Shown: in pieces, positions 40,301-47,191 of the stretch
Position numbering within the stretch: the stretch's first letter is position 1
Layout: every line of letters begins with the position of its first letter
DNA from: Acidobacteria bacterium RIFCSPLOWO2_12_FULL_66_21
GTDB taxonomy: Bacteria > Acidobacteriota > Vicinamibacteria > Vicinamibacterales > 2-12-FULL-66-21
Reading direction: 5' to 3'
Length of the DNA: 64,000 nucleotides
Assembly: GCA_001767455.1 (NCBI GenBank)
Contig: MELC01000081.1
Span: 1-64,000, forward strand
Made by a program: the position numbers and the translations under genes
The notes under the pieces: model-generated
Seen by the model: only the letters and a program-made list of their open reading frames with translations
Databases searched by the model: none
Told to the model about the DNA's origin: nothing

Positions 40301-41841
40301 ACTGGCTCGAGCCCGAGTTCCGCGACGACAAGACGCACCTCTTCGCCGAGCTCGAAGGCACGCTGCTGCAGGGCGACGTGTCCAGCGACCTCGTGGAGGA
40401 TGCTTTCCTCAACTATCTGCAGAAGCTGGACGAGCTCGCGCGTCTGGAGCTCGTCGCCCTGCACCTCGAGGACAACCCGGATCCGGCGCTCCGCACGCTG
40501 CACGTGTTCGGACGCACGCACGGCTCGCCGCACAAGTACTTCTACCGGCGCTACGTGCACCAGACGTGGACCGCGTGGGGCCCGGTCGCGCCGAAGATCG
40601 ACGGCGATCATCTGGCGCCGGTCATCTGGCGCGATCGCCTGTACCTCTTCTGGGTCACGTTCGAGTTCCGCGCCAGCCAGCCGGCAGGCGACGTCACAGT
40701 CGATCCAACCGCCACCATCACGTTCTCGCCGGTCATGCGCGAGGTGGATATGCAGCTCCACTGGGCCGCGCTCCTGCAGGGCGAATGGACCACGCCGGAA
40801 TTCAGCGATCCGATGACGGCGACCAAGCGGGTGACGAAGGGCGGAAAGGGCGTGAAGAAAGGGAAGACGAAGAAGAAGGCGAAGGCCACCCAGTTCGTCA
40901 CCGTCCCGGTGACGGTGGGGCCTGACTTCAACCCGTCGTCCGTCCTCATCCACGTCAAGAAAGAGCCGTACGAGGATGGCGAAGAGCGCGGCGTCTTCCT
41001 CCATCTGGGCGGGGAGATCCAGCGATCGTTCTATCTGGCCGGCCGCAACAGCACGCCGTACACCGCCGCGTTTGCGAACGCCCCGGCGAATCCCTACAGC
41101 GCGAAGGGCGCGCTCGCCACACGCTATGCCGGATCGGGCGCGTTGAAGGTGACCTTCACGGAACAGATCGTGACCGAGGCGGGCAAAGCGCCGGTCCCGA
41201 CCTCCCAGACCCCGGGCATTCTCGCTCAGGGCGGCGCGTTCACGATCTTGCCGTGCGACAACACGGTCACCCTTGGCGCGCCGGATCCGGCGGACATCGA
41301 CGCGGACAACGCGGCCGCGGTCGCCGCCGCAATCGCGAACGGACTCCCCGAAATCGCGACGCTGATCAAACCGTTCTTCTACCAGGACCAGGTGACGACG
41401 CTGTTCGTGCAGCCGGACGTCGAGGAGACGACCGTGGAGCAATGGGACGACTGGGTGACGCTCTCGCCGCCGTCGGAGCCGGACTGGAGGCTCCCCAGGT
41501 GGTGGGACGACCTCGTCGTCGTGCCCGGACTGCCGCACAAGAAGAAGCCGATTCCGGTGGGTCCGGACGATTACTTCCCGCAGTTCGGCGGCATCTACGT
41601 TCTGCCGGAGACGCCGCAGGAGGACTGGCTCACCAATTCGTTCACCGGCGTGCTGTTCAAAGGCGAGGTCGTCGGCCGCGGGGGCCTCGCGGACACGACG
41701 GTCCTGCCGGTAGCCACTGGCGCCGGTGCATTCGCCGGCCGTGGCGTCAATGTCGCCGGCGGCGTCAACGTCGTCAAGGTCATCGGGAGCGGCGGGTTGA
41801 ATGGGGCCATGCCGAACATTTCTGACAGGAACATGCGATGA
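34312..41841 (+). CDS. Tc toxin A component, N-terminal part (TcA1)
   Basis: 2509 aa. Residues 1-105 look like a peptidoglycan-binding-type helical domain (SPAVGDLQDALQLLIDRGLL, FGAVTRRAVAAFQ, GEVDEKTADAINALL). A beta-sandwich (about 105-200) follows. The VRP1 region of Tc A subunits starts near 655: MESLFGSMDFCACDHCRSVL, SPAAYLVDLLQFID. A PA14-like domain (about 1555-1700) has GLTATFYASTDGTG. The neuraminidase-like region (from about 1975) has QWEWMARYRVWEANRKIFLF and PENWLEPEFRDDKTHLF. A Lys-rich loop lies at 2171-2193. It lacks the TcB-binding C-terminus, which the next gene supplies. The product would form the receptor-binding shell and part of the pentameric channel. VRP1 begins unusually far from the N-terminus compared with TcdA. 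Confidence 0.92.
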   Translation: MSTVVFPLKLRMTSPAVGDLQDALQLLIDRGLLLKGDDVAKREVAAALKQERVELTFGAVTRRAVAAFQDERHLEGKGEVDEKTADAINALLRDLGVPANPPAADQRRIVGVVVLEHGGTAAKLPLRLHRRAFGAAGVKIADAETGDDGVYLLAYPAAGAEAGLEIRAVGPDRKQVALTGALFDLGERAEINLVAPAALQPLQPEYDRLAADLAAQVGGDLKALGKAQETEDQQDLSLLNRVTGWDARLIALAAQASALSTDGVGLPTATLYALMRTGLPREKRQLALVSADVVGQALTKAVAAGIVQMTDAEIADARKKFDGFALEARLAMTAPGSQVTYGALLKASGLADDAQKKFAAVFVNHRGTSEELWKKAAGAGVADKDINALQQQGKLAFLTLNSDAVTGRLQALGIKDPAQLVDHDLHKPEAWAKEIQALAGNDDKKLDALIPPAYVGTKVKDRLEAYTADLARKVRIAYPTQVVARTIEQDAADSLKLGGARASTALLLRNSASNGFRLGATPVQKFIAATPAAMQGIPVAQRQAAMRGASTLQRVYQITPSNEAMTTLMSLGLTSAYDVVAMSEDLFVDRYAKHFTTVHEARLVHRKSRQVSSVTYNLFTIAKKLDNEAPVYSLSPAPDVKVAAKNELIKQFPTMESLFGSMDFCACDHCRSVLSPAAYLVDLLQFIDPEPLVWGNFLEDWKLKHGGVAYGPAHKKPYDALTDRRPDLPYIALTCENTNTAMPHIDIVNEILEYYVSNGALDKDAANDTGRATTPELLAEPQNIIAEAYDTVRQARYPLTLPFDLWLETARKFCEYFETPFAQVLESLRAGDELVVPAQVYDRAAIFYESLGLTPSELTIFTDPNPLNAWFQLYGYANAALATTVAVDAATGQRTDLNAAKALSRRLGVTYNELTDIIRTGFVNPKLASLVVLYKLDVTVQDVFFYKGAKAFFDANKDLLGAVRAALGAADQARFDALTPADWTKLGDVDAFEKRLAAFTAAYPASGINVKDWLNNEIATNTFDNILILADPNAGCDFDQTTVRYAGGQAADPIAFLKINLFVRLWRKLGWTIEETDRALQTFIPQNAPFDAAHLALAPLKTALIGIAHLKTLDARIRAGRNSRVKLLTLWSAIGTTGRDPLYAQLFLTRGVLKNDAVFDDPLGRYLNAPAVKVKDHVLALQGALGLTADDVRRALEDAGQDPLVVSLSIDSVSIVYRYALLAKALKLTVRELIVVKQLANLDPFKPLAVGPLAVILDDYPFSQTLAFVDIVEWFKDLGLKVTDVEYLLRHQFDAAGPLRPDAAAVLALVKTLSEGIRAIQGGHAVPADPGGMSDDTLKQKLGLALPSDVVDRFLAMLNNTSETTVTRTGVAAADQLKPEGFAGEASIREVRYNAARQEQTLTFRGVLFDAQKNDLKARLPLPVPPAVFAASAVLSAALDDVQAQQRAFFAKFIHKTAPAVEPASGFLDAADFDLLFAPPAAGLTDTQLQTRLGGQRTRLATAFLPYLQQRLTRQLILETMTAQLGAEPALVESLLSNEVIVGDPDPLLTAFTATAERGLTATFYASTDGTGAALATATAADGDTSVRNTAGNPIAPAAMRSARFEGYLEVPAAGAYRFFVVLDKQNAEADLRFDHLSGALLSDVAANDGDEVSEFLELRPGVLYRFGLDLRKLNGGGARLLVQGETLPKDHVRQLALYPEAGVARASGALVLARKILQIVQSLGLTERELLYFCTHAAAFDNLDLSALPVQIGDDSLLGAQALFKPFARLAAYARLKRDIADGTDDLIAVFEAPDAASAYARIAALTRRETAVVKDTAETLWAAPALTTERPVRRVWDALQIVERFGVPVTTMAGWTKMLSAVATPAERFAIARGVKEAIKARFDPDGWQRIVQPIFDALRQRQRDALVAYVMQKNNFSTREQLYEYFLIDPGMEPVVQTSRIRLALGAVQLFIQRCLLNLEKNVPPGALNAKQWEWMARYRVWEANRKIFLFPENWLEPEFRDDKTHLFAELEGTLLQGDVSSDLVEDAFLNYLQKLDELARLELVALHLEDNPDPALRTLHVFGRTHGSPHKYFYRRYVHQTWTAWGPVAPKIDGDHLAPVIWRDRLYLFWVTFEFRASQPAGDVTVDPTATITFSPVMREVDMQLHWAALLQGEWTTPEFSDPMTATKRVTKGGKGVKKGKTKKKAKATQFVTVPVTVGPDFNPSSVLIHVKKEPYEDGEERGVFLHLGGEIQRSFYLAGRNSTPYTAAFANAPANPYSAKGALATRYAGSGALKVTFTEQIVTEAGKAPVPTSQTPGILAQGGAFTILPCDNTVTLGAPDPADIDADNAAAVAAAIANGLPEIATLIKPFFYQDQVTTLFVQPDVEETTVEQWDDWVTLSPPSEPDWRLPRWWDDLVVVPGLPHKKKPIPVGPDDYFPQFGGIYVLPETPQEDWLTNSFTGVLFKGEVVGRGGLADTTVLPVATGAGAFAGRGVNVAGGVNVVKVIGSGGLNGAMPNISDRNMR

Positions 41842-44800
41842 AACCCAGCGCCAAGAGCTTCCACACGCACACGGATTCGGAACAAGTGTTTCGCGCCGAC
41901 CTGAATGCGAAGACGACGACGACGAAGTACTCCGTGATCCAGGAGCGCGACGTCAGTTTCCGCTTCTATCCGCACTTCCACCCGTACGTGGGAGCGCTGG
42001 TGCGACGGCTGCTCACCAAGTCCACGTCCGGGCTGCAGGCGGCGGACACGGACTACGTGAAGAAGGCGGACGGCACGTTCGAGAAGCTGCCAGGCGGGAA
42101 GAACAAGCCGGTGCTGTACGCGGACATTTTCTCGGCGGCGCGCTACGCGCCGACCGCGCTCGTCGCGCAGCCGTTTCCGGTGAAGGATCTGGATTTCACC
42201 AGCAGCGGCTCGTACGGCCAGTACAACTTCGAGCTGTTCTTCCATGTGCCGATCACCGTCGCGATTCACCTGAGCAAGAACCAGCGGTTCGCCGATGCGC
42301 AGCGCTGGTTCCACTACATCTTCGATCCGACCGACGACAGCAATGGTCCGACGCCGGAGCGGTTCTGGAAGGTCCGGCCGTTTCAGTACACGGACGTCCG
42401 GAAGATCGAAGACATCCTCACCAACCTGGCGACGGGCGACGATCCGGATCTGCGGGACGAGACGATCCGCAGCATCGAGGCGTGGAAGGACGAGCCGTTC
42501 CGCCCTCACGTGATCGCGCGCTACCGGCAGCAGGCCTACATGTACAAGACCGTGATGGCCTACCTGGACAACCTGATCGCCTGGGGCGATTCGCTGTTCC
42601 GGCAGGACACGGGCGAGGCGATCGACGCAGCGCTGATGCTGTACGTGCTGGCGGCGAACATTCTGGGGCCCAGGCCGCTCGTGGTGCCGAAGAAGGGATC
42701 CGTCCGGCCGCAGAACTACGCGAACCTGAAGGATGATCTCGACAAGTTCGGCAACGCGATGCGCGACATGGAAGCGGACGTGCCGTTCGACCTGCTGCCG
42801 TTCCCGACGAGCGACGGCGGCGACAACGAGCGGCTGGCGACGCTGCGGTCCATGGGCAAGGCGCTGTACTTCTGCGTGCCGCGCAACGACACGCTGCTCG
42901 CCTACTGGGACACCGTCGCGGACCGGCTGTTCAAGATTCACAACAGCCTGAACCTCCAGGGCATCTTCCGGCAGCTCGCGTTGTTCGCGCCGCCGATCGA
43001 CCCGGCGATGCTGGCGCGCGCCGCGGCGGCCGGCCTGGACATCTCGGCGGTCGTCAACGGCGTGAACCAGCCGCTGCCGCTGGTGCGGTTCATGCTGCTC
43101 GCGCAGAAGGCGTCGGAGGTGTGCCAGGAGGTGAAGGCGCTGGGCTCCGCAATCCTGATGGCGATGGAGAAGGAAGACGGCGAAGCGATGGCGGTGCTGC
43201 GCGCCAGGCACGAGAGCGCCATGCTGACGCTGGTCGAGCACGTGCGGTACGCGCAGTTGCAGGAGGCGACGAAGTCGAAGGAAGGCCTGCTGCGGTCGCT
43301 CGCGCTCGCCGTGCAGCGGTACACGTACTACGAGCGCCAGCTCGGAAAGAAAGACGACGAGATCGCCAAGGCCATTCCGCAGCTGGACGACCTGGACAAG
43401 GGGGCGATCGAGCAGATGAAGCTGTCGGCGAGCGAGCCGGACCTGGCGCTGCGGACGATCGACATCGACATCGACACCGACGCGTTTGCCGCCGCGGCAG
43501 GCGCGCTGAATGGCGGCAGGCTGCTCAGCTCGAACGAAGTGCGCGAAGCGCTGCTGCTCGAAGGGGCGCAGCTGGCCAGCGACATCGGCAACGTCCTCAG
43601 CTTCGCCGGATCGATCGCGCATCTGTTCCCGACCGCCAAGGTCCACGCGCAGCCGATGGGCCTCGGTGCCACGGTCGAGTACGGCGGCAGCAACGTCGGC
43701 AACGGCCTGCAGGCCGGATCGGGCGCCGCGCGGGCCATCGCAGAGCGCCTGAACTTCGAGGCTCGCCGGGCGTCGCGCATCGACGGCTTCGTGCGCCGCG
43801 AGCGCGAGTGGGCGTTTCAGAGCAACCTCGCCGCCGGCGAGATCGCGCAGATGTTCAAGCAGCTGCGCGCCGCGCAACTCCGCGAAGCGATCGCCGAGCT
43901 CGAGCTGAAGAACCACCGCGAGCAGAAAAAGCACGCGGAGGAAGTCGAGGTGTTCCTCAACGAAGAGGGGACCGAGAAGAAAGGGAAGAAGACCAATAAG
44001 GCGCTCTACACGTGGATGAAGCGCGAGGTGAAGGCCCTGTACGGGCAGTGCTTCCAGTTCGCGTTCGACACGGCGCGGAAGGCCGAGCGCGCGTTGCAGC
44101 ACGAGCTGGGGAATCCCGGCCTCTCGTATCTGCAGTACGGCTACATCGCGGGCAAGGAGGGGCTGCTCGCCGGAGAGAAGCTGCATCTCGATCTTCGCCG
44201 CATGGAGATGGCGTATCACGACCTGAACCAGCGCGAGTACGAGATGACGCGGCACGTCAGCCTGCTGCAGGTGAACCCGATAGGGCTGCTGCGGCTGCGC
44301 CGCACCGGCCGCTGCACGATCAACGTGCCCGAGACGCTGCTCGACATGGATGGTCCGGGGCACTACTTCCGCCGGATCAAGAGCGTGGCCGTCAGCATCC
44401 CGTGCGTCACCGGTCCCTACGCCAGCGTCAACTGCACGCTGACGCTGCTCAAGAGCAGCATCCGGACATCACCCGTCCTGCGCGACGGCGTGTACGCACG
44501 CGAGAACGCGGACGATAACCGGTTCAGCGACTATTTCGGGAGCGCACAGTCGATCGTCACCAGCTCGTCATCCAACGACGCCGGGCTGTTCGAGACGAAC
44601 CTGCGCGACGAGCGCTACCTGCCGTTCGAATATGCCGGCGCCGTCAGCGAATGGCAGATCGATCTGCCGGGCAATCCCGGCAAGAACGATCCAGTGCAGT
44701 TCGACTACGCCACGATCAGCGACGTCGTCCTGCACATGCGTTATACGGCGCGGCCGGGCGGCGGGCTGCTGCGCAACGGGGCGATGGACAACGTGAAGAC

Positions 44801-45236
44801 GGCGATCGACGTGGCTGACGCGTTGGGGTCCACGCGCCTGTTCTCAATGCGGCACGAGTTCCCGACCGAGTGGGCGAAGTTCCAGGCGCAGGTTCCCGCG
44901 GCCGGCCAGCGCTTCGAGCTGGCGTTCACGCTGCGGGACGAGCACTACCCGTTCTGGAGCCGCGGCCGTCTGAACAGCGTCGAGTCCGTGCGTCTCGTCG
45001 CCGAGAGCTCGCTCGCGGCGGTTCCAGCGACCCTCGATGTGTTCGACAAGGTGAACGACCTGCCGGCGCCGGCGAAGAAGGACACGCTTGTGAAGGACGA
45101 GTCGATGGGCAAACTTCTGATCGGCGGCTTCACGAACATCGCTCTGCCCGCGCCGACCGGGGAGCGAAAGCTGTACTTCGCGACGAAGGCCGTGAAAGAT
45201 GTGTGGGTCGCCGTCGCTTGGAGCAGCGCTGTGTAA
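41838..45236 (+). CDS. Tc toxin A component, C-terminal part (TcA2, pore and TcB-binding)
   Basis: 1132 aa. The ATG overlaps the TcA1 stop (ATGA), so the two parts are translationally coupled. The N-terminal half has NFELFFHVPITVAIHLSKNQ and RFADAQRWFHYIFDPTDDSN, as in TcaB and the late region of TcdA. The centre (about 450-780) is long amphipathic helices, as in the TcA channel. The TcB-binding domain covers about 715 to the end: TNKALYTWMKREVKALYGQC, FDTARKAERALQHELG, LRRTGRCTINVPETLLDMDG, and FPTEWAKFQAQ near 1010. TcA1 plus TcA2 make 3641 residues, well above the roughly 2500 of a single-chain TcdA. Confidence 0.92.
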   Translation: MKPSAKSFHTHTDSEQVFRADLNAKTTTTKYSVIQERDVSFRFYPHFHPYVGALVRRLLTKSTSGLQAADTDYVKKADGTFEKLPGGKNKPVLYADIFSAARYAPTALVAQPFPVKDLDFTSSGSYGQYNFELFFHVPITVAIHLSKNQRFADAQRWFHYIFDPTDDSNGPTPERFWKVRPFQYTDVRKIEDILTNLATGDDPDLRDETIRSIEAWKDEPFRPHVIARYRQQAYMYKTVMAYLDNLIAWGDSLFRQDTGEAIDAALMLYVLAANILGPRPLVVPKKGSVRPQNYANLKDDLDKFGNAMRDMEADVPFDLLPFPTSDGGDNERLATLRSMGKALYFCVPRNDTLLAYWDTVADRLFKIHNSLNLQGIFRQLALFAPPIDPAMLARAAAAGLDISAVVNGVNQPLPLVRFMLLAQKASEVCQEVKALGSAILMAMEKEDGEAMAVLRARHESAMLTLVEHVRYAQLQEATKSKEGLLRSLALAVQRYTYYERQLGKKDDEIAKAIPQLDDLDKGAIEQMKLSASEPDLALRTIDIDIDTDAFAAAAGALNGGRLLSSNEVREALLLEGAQLASDIGNVLSFAGSIAHLFPTAKVHAQPMGLGATVEYGGSNVGNGLQAGSGAARAIAERLNFEARRASRIDGFVRREREWAFQSNLAAGEIAQMFKQLRAAQLREAIAELELKNHREQKKHAEEVEVFLNEEGTEKKGKKTNKALYTWMKREVKALYGQCFQFAFDTARKAERALQHELGNPGLSYLQYGYIAGKEGLLAGEKLHLDLRRMEMAYHDLNQREYEMTRHVSLLQVNPIGLLRLRRTGRCTINVPETLLDMDGPGHYFRRIKSVAVSIPCVTGPYASVNCTLTLLKSSIRTSPVLRDGVYARENADDNRFSDYFGSAQSIVTSSSSNDAGLFETNLRDERYLPFEYAGAVSEWQIDLPGNPGKNDPVQFDYATISDVVLHMRYTARPGGGLLRNGAMDNVKTAIDVADALGSTRLFSMRHEFPTEWAKFQAQVPAAGQRFELAFTLRDEHYPFWSRGRLNSVESVRLVAESSLAAVPATLDVFDKVNDLPAPAKKDTLVKDESMGKLLIGGFTNIALPAPTGERKLYFATKAVKDVWVAVAWSSAV

Positions 45237-45268
45237 CGCGCTCGCCACCCGTTGAGGCGCGCGCGTGG

Positions 45269-46549
45269 TCACCTGCCTTGCAGCAGGGCCCGCACGTGCT
45301 GCCGGGATGCAGGGGGCGCCGCGCGCTCGAACACCGACACGAACTCGTCGAGCGTGAACGTGCGCCATCGGAAGCGAGTGAACAGCGTGCGGATGGCGGC
45401 GCGAAACCGTGCGTCGCCGATCTCCTTGCGGACCCGGTCCATCAGCCACGGCAGCCGGCCGTGGATCACCGGCTGAGGCGAGTTGCCCGTGAGCCGCTCG
45501 ATCGAAATATCCGCGGCGCCGAGCGCTTCATATCGCTCTCGCGCGCGGCGGAGGTTCACCGACAGCGGCTTGTGCCGCGCCTCGGTGTACATGACCTCGA
45601 CGTAGTCGCCAAACCCTTCCGTCCACTGAAACGCGCCGGGGCCTTCTCCGTGCAACGCGTATCCCCACCATAGGAGCGACGTCTCGTGCGCGTCGTAGCC
45701 GTCCGCGTCCATCGTCCGTTTCAGGTATCCCGGCTCGTACGCGACGCATCCCGAGAGCGCGCGCCGCGCGAAGATGCCGCGGACCGTGACGAACGTGAAC
45801 GCGTCGGCGGGGTAGTAGCCGTGCAGCCGCGTGAAGTAGGCGACGATGTCGGAGGCGGTGCGATGGAGCGCGGGTGCGAGCGCCGCCACCTCGGAATCCA
45901 GCAGCGTCGTCATGCGCAGGCCGCCGAGCCGCCACGTCCGGCTGACCCACCGCCGGTCGGCGACGACCGAGAACTTCACGGCGGGCGTGCGCGACTCGAA
46001 GATGTGCCACGTGCCGGCCGACGTGGGTGTCGCGGAGATCTCGACGCCAGGCGCGACGACGGGCATCGCGTGGGGCAGCAGGATGGACGTCCTGACGCGC
46101 GCCCAGTCCGCGTAGTCGATCGGATAGAAGCGGTCCGACCAGAGCAGGAAGAGGCTGTCCCGGTCGATGGCGTCGCGGTCCTCGTCATCGCTCTTCCCGA
46201 GCGTGCCAGCCAGCGCGAACTCCAGCACCACGTCGGCGTCGTGCGCCGCGTTCGGGACGGTGACCGTACTGCGGGCGCGCTCGACGTCCACGATGTGGCC
46301 GTTGGCGCGCACGGAGACGTCGCGGTAGCGCGGTGACAGTCCGAAGCGGAACGCGTCGGTGCCGCGTGCACGCGCAATCGCGACGCGCGCGCGGAGGGAG
46401 ATCTCCCCGGTCGTGAAATCCGGGCGGATGTTGAGATCGTACGAAGTGACGTCGTACGGGTGGCGCGCGAGCTGCGCGGCCGCACGCGCCGGCACCGAAA
46501 GGGCGGCGGGGACGAGCAGCGCCAGGATCCAGATGCGCATCGTGGTCAC
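45269..46549 (-). CDS. M1 aminopeptidase-like exported protein with degenerate zinc site
   Basis: 426 aa with a signal peptide (WILALLVPAALSVPARAAAQ). The M1 layout is kept: an N-terminal beta domain, then FTRLHGYYPADAFTFVTVRG and the gluzincin helix. That helix reads AHETSLLWWG...QWTEGFGDY, against HEXXHQWWG...WLNEGFA in active enzymes. H288, E289 and the third ligand E311 are at the right spacing, but position 292 is Leu instead of the second zinc His. The usual GxMEN strand is replaced by LSGCVAYE. It is probably an inactive, substrate-binding relative in the periplasm. It converges on the Tc locus with a 32-bp gap. Confidence 0.75.
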   Translation of the reverse strand: MTTMRIWILALLVPAALSVPARAAAQLARHPYDVTSYDLNIRPDFTTGEISLRARVAIARARGTDAFRFGLSPRYRDVSVRANGHIVDVERARSTVTVPNAAHDADVVLEFALAGTLGKSDDEDRDAIDRDSLFLLWSDRFYPIDYADWARVRTSILLPHAMPVVAPGVEISATPTSAGTWHIFESRTPAVKFSVVADRRWVSRTWRLGGLRMTTLLDSEVAALAPALHRTASDIVAYFTRLHGYYPADAFTFVTVRGIFARRALSGCVAYEPGYLKRTMDADGYDAHETSLLWWGYALHGEGPGAFQWTEGFGDYVEVMYTEARHKPLSVNLRRARERYEALGAADISIERLTGNSPQPVIHGRLPWLMDRVRKEIGDARFRAAIRTLFTRFRWRTFTLDEFVSVFERAAPPASRQHVRALLQGR

Positions 46550-46647
46550 TCATTGGACGGACGCGACGTGCGGCCGGTTGCTGCCGGGTTCTCGTCAGAC
46601 GCGCGGTTCTCCCGCGCGCCCCATGGTCATGTGCACAACCACAGCGC

Positions 46648-47031
46648 TCAGGGCTTGAGGCAGGCGATGCGAGTGCCAAGACAGCCGATATAACCATCCA
46701 GCTCACTCATGTTGCGCGCCATTTTGCACGGCGCGCACGCCTTGATGGTCATCCCCTGGGTCGCCGTGGTGACGCCAAGGCGGACGGCGCTCTCCATGGC
46801 CGCGCGGCGCTCGGGCGCCTGCTGCGCGATTTCCTGCGAGAGCGCCTCGACGGACTGGAGGTATGCCACCGCGACCAAGGGGTACTTGGCCCGGACCTCG
46901 CGCCACTGCCTCGCGAATTCGGCGTTCGGCGCGAGCGCATCCTGCGCATACCGAGCGCTGCTGCCGGAAGGCCACAGCACGATCATGAGGGTGACGACGG
47001 CAAGCGTGACCAGGGGAGTTGTCGTGCGCAT
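46648..47031 (-). CDS. small exported or membrane-anchored Cys-containing protein
   Basis: 127 aa from the ATG at 47031, chosen because AAGGAG lies 6 bp upstream; an upstream ATG at 47061 adds ten residues and has no such site. One hydrophobic N-terminal segment (TTPLVTLAVVTLMIVLWPSG) exports or anchors it. The rest is helical, with QRRAAMESAVRLG-like helices, and ends in a Cys-rich patch: ACAPCKMARNMSELDGYIGC then LGTRIACLKP. The four Cys residues could form two disulfides outside the cytoplasm. No family was recognised. It stands alone between two other genes. Confidence 0.6.
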   Translation of the reverse strand: MRTTTPLVTLAVVTLMIVLWPSGSSARYAQDALAPNAEFARQWREVRAKYPLVAVAYLQSVEALSQEIAQQAPERRAAMESAVRLGVTTATQGMTIKACAPCKMARNMSELDGYIGCLGTRIACLKP

Positions 47032-47191
47032 CAGCATCTCCTTTGCAAAGGACGGCGGCAATCATATCCGAGCGTCATGTGGCCGCACAGAGAGAATTAC
47101 GCTGTGCTCTCGTGACGAATATTGGAAAGGACCGAGTAGGTACTACCCGTGCGGATCTTGACGTGGCTCGTACTGACGCGCGTGTATTCTC

